From positions 1-6,877 of the forward strand of contig DAOUQU010000085.1 in assembly GCA_030625445.1 (NCBI GenBank): DNA of 6,877 nt. The letters are read 5' to 3'. The position numbers and the translations under genes were made by a program. Positions within the stretch are counted from its first letter, which is position 1. Each line of letters opens with the position of its first letter. The notes beneath the pieces were generated by a model that made no database searches, was not told the origin of the DNA, and was given only the letters and a program-made list of their open reading frames with translations. The stretch is from Gammaproteobacteria bacterium (lineage in GTDB: Bacteria; Pseudomonadota; Gammaproteobacteria; Chromatiales; Chromatiaceae). Below, one piece after another: positions 5,043 to 6,877 of this stretch.

Positions 5043-5543
5043 ATGCCGTCGCGACTTCCAAAACAGATTGACCCATGGCGGGTCTCGGAGCAGGGACTAT
5101 CATATACAGGAGTTGTTGAACTCGCTGATTTTCCCCGTCTTTCCCCTTTGCTGATTCGTCACGAGGGGCAGGCCAACTATACTTTCAGCTTTTCCCGTGA
5201 CGGCTTTGGGCGACCACTGGTTGCGGGACATGCAGAAGCAACATTATGGCAGATCTGTCAACGCTGTTCACAGCCCCTGGCTGTCCCGGTTGATTCTGAT
5301 TTCCAACTTGTTGTGGTTCAGGGTCTTGACGAAGCTGCGGTTCTGAGTGATGAATTTGATCCTCTGATGACGGATGATGCAGAGATTAATCTGCTTGATC
5401 TGCTCGAAGACGAGTTGCTGCTGTCGCTGCCTGTCGTTGCACGGCACGAAGAGTGTCACGCCTGGAAGTATGATGATAAACCGATCGCTGCAGAGTCGCG
5501 GGAGAATCCCTTCCGGATTTTACAGAAACTGAAACACATATAA
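5043..5543 (+). CDS. yceD: YceD family protein (DUF177), 23S rRNA accumulation factor
   Basis: YceD proteins are needed for normal accumulation of 23S rRNA and large-subunit maturation, and are almost always encoded just ahead of rpmF. The 166-residue protein begins MPSRLPKQIDPWRVSEQGLS, aligning with the start of E. coli YceD (…LPLTLDPVR…), which supports the ATG at 5043. Conserved features are the ICQRCSQPL segment with C72 and C75, the acidic INLLDLLEDELLLSLPVVARH stretch, a following ECH, and the C-terminal NPFRILQKLK. No Shine-Dalgarno precedes the ATG, and the predicted promoter ends ten bases before it, so translation may be leaderless. An alternative ATG at 5032 is out of frame. rpmF follows after 36 bases in the same direction. 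Confidence 0.93.
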   Translation: MPSRLPKQIDPWRVSEQGLSYTGVVELADFPRLSPLLIRHEGQANYTFSFSRDGFGRPLVAGHAEATLWQICQRCSQPLAVPVDSDFQLVVVQGLDEAAVLSDEFDPLMTDDAEINLLDLLEDELLLSLPVVARHEECHAWKYDDKPIAAESRENPFRILQKLKHI

Positions 5544-5579
5544 TTGAATATGTAAGTTTAACCCTCGCAGGAGAGGAAA

Positions 5580-5753
5580 ATGGCTGTACAAAAAAGTCGT
5601 AAAACCCCGTCAAAACGTGGCATGCGTCGCTCGCATGACTCACTCAAGAATGAAACCCTGTCTGTCGATCAGACATCAGGTGAAACCCATCTGCGTCACC
5701 ATGTGACTGCCGATGGCTTCTATCGTGGTCGCAAGGTCATCGACAGAAGCTGA
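5580..5753 (+). CDS. rpmF: 50S ribosomal protein L32
   Basis: A 57-residue basic protein starting MAVQKSRKTPSKRGMRRSHD and ending DGFYRGRKVIDRS. The SKRGMRRSHD block and the SGETHLRHHVTADGFYRGRK block are characteristic of L32, and the length equals that of E. coli L32. It has no CxxC pairs, so it is the zinc-independent form. A strong SD region (AGGAG at 5569-5573, spacer six) precedes the ATG, in contrast to yceD, and fits the high expression needed for a ribosomal protein. It lies between yceD and plsX in the standard proteobacterial order. Confidence 0.97.
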   Translation: MAVQKSRKTPSKRGMRRSHDSLKNETLSVDQTSGETHLRHHVTADGFYRGRKVIDRS

Positions 5754-5802
5754 TCTCTCCTGGTGTGACGCTTTTTTCCAGATTCACCTGCCAGCTATAA
5801 AT

Positions 5803-5871
5803 GTCGCCGGCTTGTCTGTATGCCCGTTTTCAACAACAGGCATCAGCAACTGCTGAAACAGACGCGCCGAC
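5803..5871 (+). other. Potentially structured spacer between rpmF and plsX
   Basis: The 156-base gap has nested complementary segments. GTCG (5803-5806) can pair with CGAC (5868-5871), and GTCTGT (5814-5819) with ACAGAC (5858-5863). Inside these, ATGCC-C-GTT (5820-5828) pairs with AAC-A-GGCAT (5835-5843), and a small CAGC/GCTG hairpin sits at 5844-5855. Together they could fold as a three-way junction on the rpmF-plsX transcript. A T6 run at 5772-5777 precedes it without a strong stem. No known riboswitch class is recognised, so the function, if any, is unknown. Confidence 0.3.
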
Positions 5872-5909
5872 TCTGAAATGAAGGCAATGCCTCTTGTGAA
5901 AATCATCTG

Positions 5910-6877
5910 ATGAGTAAACCTATCCGCATTGCTCTGGATGCAATGGGCGGAGACCATGGAGTCTCTGTCATTGTTCCGGCTGCCTGTGCCTATGTGGCTA
6001 CAGACCCCGATGTGGAGTTGATTCTTGTTGGTCTTGAAGATGCAATCCGCGAGCAGCAGCCGCTGCTTCCCGATCGGGTCAGCATTCATCATGCATCGCA
6101 AATTGTGGAGATGCATGACCTGCCATCCCATGCGTTGCGCAGGAAAAAGGATTCATCGATGCGGGTTGCAATCAACCTGGTCAAGCAGGGAGAAGCGGAC
6201 GCCTGTGTCAGTGCCGGCAAGACCGGCGCCCTGATGGCAACGGCGCGTTTTGTGCTGAAGATGCTGCCGCACGTTGATCGCCCGGCCATCATCACAGCGC
6301 TTCCCAATACCTCGACCCAGACATGGGTGCTGGATCTGGGCGCCAATGTTGACTCCAGTGAGCACCAGCTCTATCAGTTTGCAGTGATGGGGTCCGAGCA
6401 GGCTGCGGCGCTCAGCGATATTGCAAAACCGCGGGTGGGACTGCTGAATATTGGTGAGGAGGAGATCAAGGGGAATGAACAGGTCAAAAAAGCCAACGAG
6501 TTATTGAATCAGAGCGACCTCAACTATGTGGGCTATGTCGAGGGCGACAATATTTTTGATGGCTCTGTCGATGTTGTTGTTGCCGATGGTTTCGTCGGGA
6601 ATGTCTCGCTGAAGAGTTCGGAAGGTGTTGCAAAGATGATTCGCCACTTCCTCAAGCAGAGCTTCAAGCGCAACCTGTTGTCGAAATTTGCAGCAGTGAT
6701 TGCGATGCCTGTACTCAAGTGCTTCGCCGAAAGGATCGATCCGCGTCGCTATAATGGAGCTACCCTGCTGGGACTGAATGGCATCGTCATAAAAAGTCAT
6801 GGCGGAGCCGATGAACTCTCTTTCCAGAATGCAATCGGTGCCGCCAAAAATGCGGTGGATCATAATATCCCGTCGCG
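5910..6877 (+). CDS. plsX: Phosphate acyltransferase PlsX, 3' end outside window
   Basis: PlsX converts acyl-ACP plus phosphate to acyl-phosphate, the donor used by PlsY in the first step of phospholipid synthesis; it is peripheral to the membrane. The reading frame runs 322 codons to the window edge, so about 20 residues are missing from a typical protein of about 340. Conserved blocks are IALDAMGGDHG (7-17), SSMRVAINLV, the SAG-x-TGALMATARF loop, VLDLGANVD, VGLLNIGEEEIKGNE, DGFVGNVSLKSSEGV, and YNGATLLGLNGIVIKSHGGA near the end. The usual SAGNTGA motif reads SAGKTGA here (K104). The start is the ATG at 5910. The only upstream sequence before an in-frame TGA (5874-5876) holds no other ATG, and its SD is weak. 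The context after yceD-rpmF is standard; fabH, fabD and fabG would be expected beyond the edge. Confidence 0.96.
   Translation, partial: MSKPIRIALDAMGGDHGVSVIVPAACAYVATDPDVELILVGLEDAIREQQPLLPDRVSIHHASQIVEMHDLPSHALRRKKDSSMRVAINLVKQGEADACVSAGKTGALMATARFVLKMLPHVDRPAIITALPNTSTQTWVLDLGANVDSSEHQLYQFAVMGSEQAAALSDIAKPRVGLLNIGEEEIKGNEQVKKANELLNQSDLNYVGYVEGDNIFDGSVDVVVADGFVGNVSLKSSEGVAKMIRHFLKQSFKRNLLSKFAAVIAMPVLKCFAERIDPRRYNGATLLGLNGIVIKSHGGADELSFQNAIGAAKNAVDHNIPS

Noticed and set aside
6501..6863. 120-aa open frame on the minus strand
   Set aside because: Antisense shadow of plsX, whose motifs cover this region.

Overview
This window looks like a stretch of core chromosome from a gammaproteobacterium. 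The evidence is the yceD–rpmF–plsX gene order, a proteobacterial HslR next to GrxC, and an S4-domain protein, L32 and PlsX that all read like gammaproteobacterial versions. A group such as the Chromatiales or related sulfur oxidisers is plausible from the small conserved proteins and the style of the dispersed palindromic repeats. That placement is inference only, because no rRNA or other marker is present.

Minus-strand half (1-3851). Reading in the direction of transcription, the order is grxC (glutaredoxin), hslR (heat-shock protein 15, overlapping grxC), a 330-base gap filled with palindromic repeats, a cysteine-rich protein of unknown function, a two-domain 6-pyruvoyl-tetrahydropterin-synthase-like protein, and glgA. 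The PTPS-like gene starts with TTG inside a TTGA overlap with the gene before it. glgA encodes glycogen synthase and runs off the left edge. The cysteine-rich gene and the PTPS-like gene form one translationally coupled pair. glgA follows after a weak terminator-like hairpin and a 157-base leader. That leader contains a small stem-loop with GGA in the loop, reminiscent of CsrA/RsmA sites.

Middle (3852-5042). A divergent intergenic region precedes a 68-residue conserved small protein on the plus strand. A hairpin separates this gene from a convergent, decayed gene. The decayed gene is the C-terminal part of a periplasmic substrate-binding protein of the urea-carboxylase-associated ABC transporter type. 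It lacks its N-terminus and signal peptide and appears to carry an in-frame internal deletion.

Right part, plus strand (5005-6877). A promoter with a perfect TTGACA box lies almost on top of the yceD start, predicting a leaderless or very short-leader transcript. yceD, rpmF (ribosomal protein L32) and plsX (phosphate acyltransferase, running off the right edge) follow. This is the usual block linking ribosome assembly to phospholipid and fatty-acid synthesis. A potentially structured 156-base spacer separates rpmF from plsX.

Most of the window is ordinary housekeeping sequence. The parts most worth a second look are the Cys-rich/PTPS-like gene pair, whose active-site elements seem to be divided between two half-domains, the composite palindromic repeat at 2886-3147, and the internally deleted transporter relic. 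I did not find a CRISPR array, tRNA, rRNA, intact transposase or defence system.
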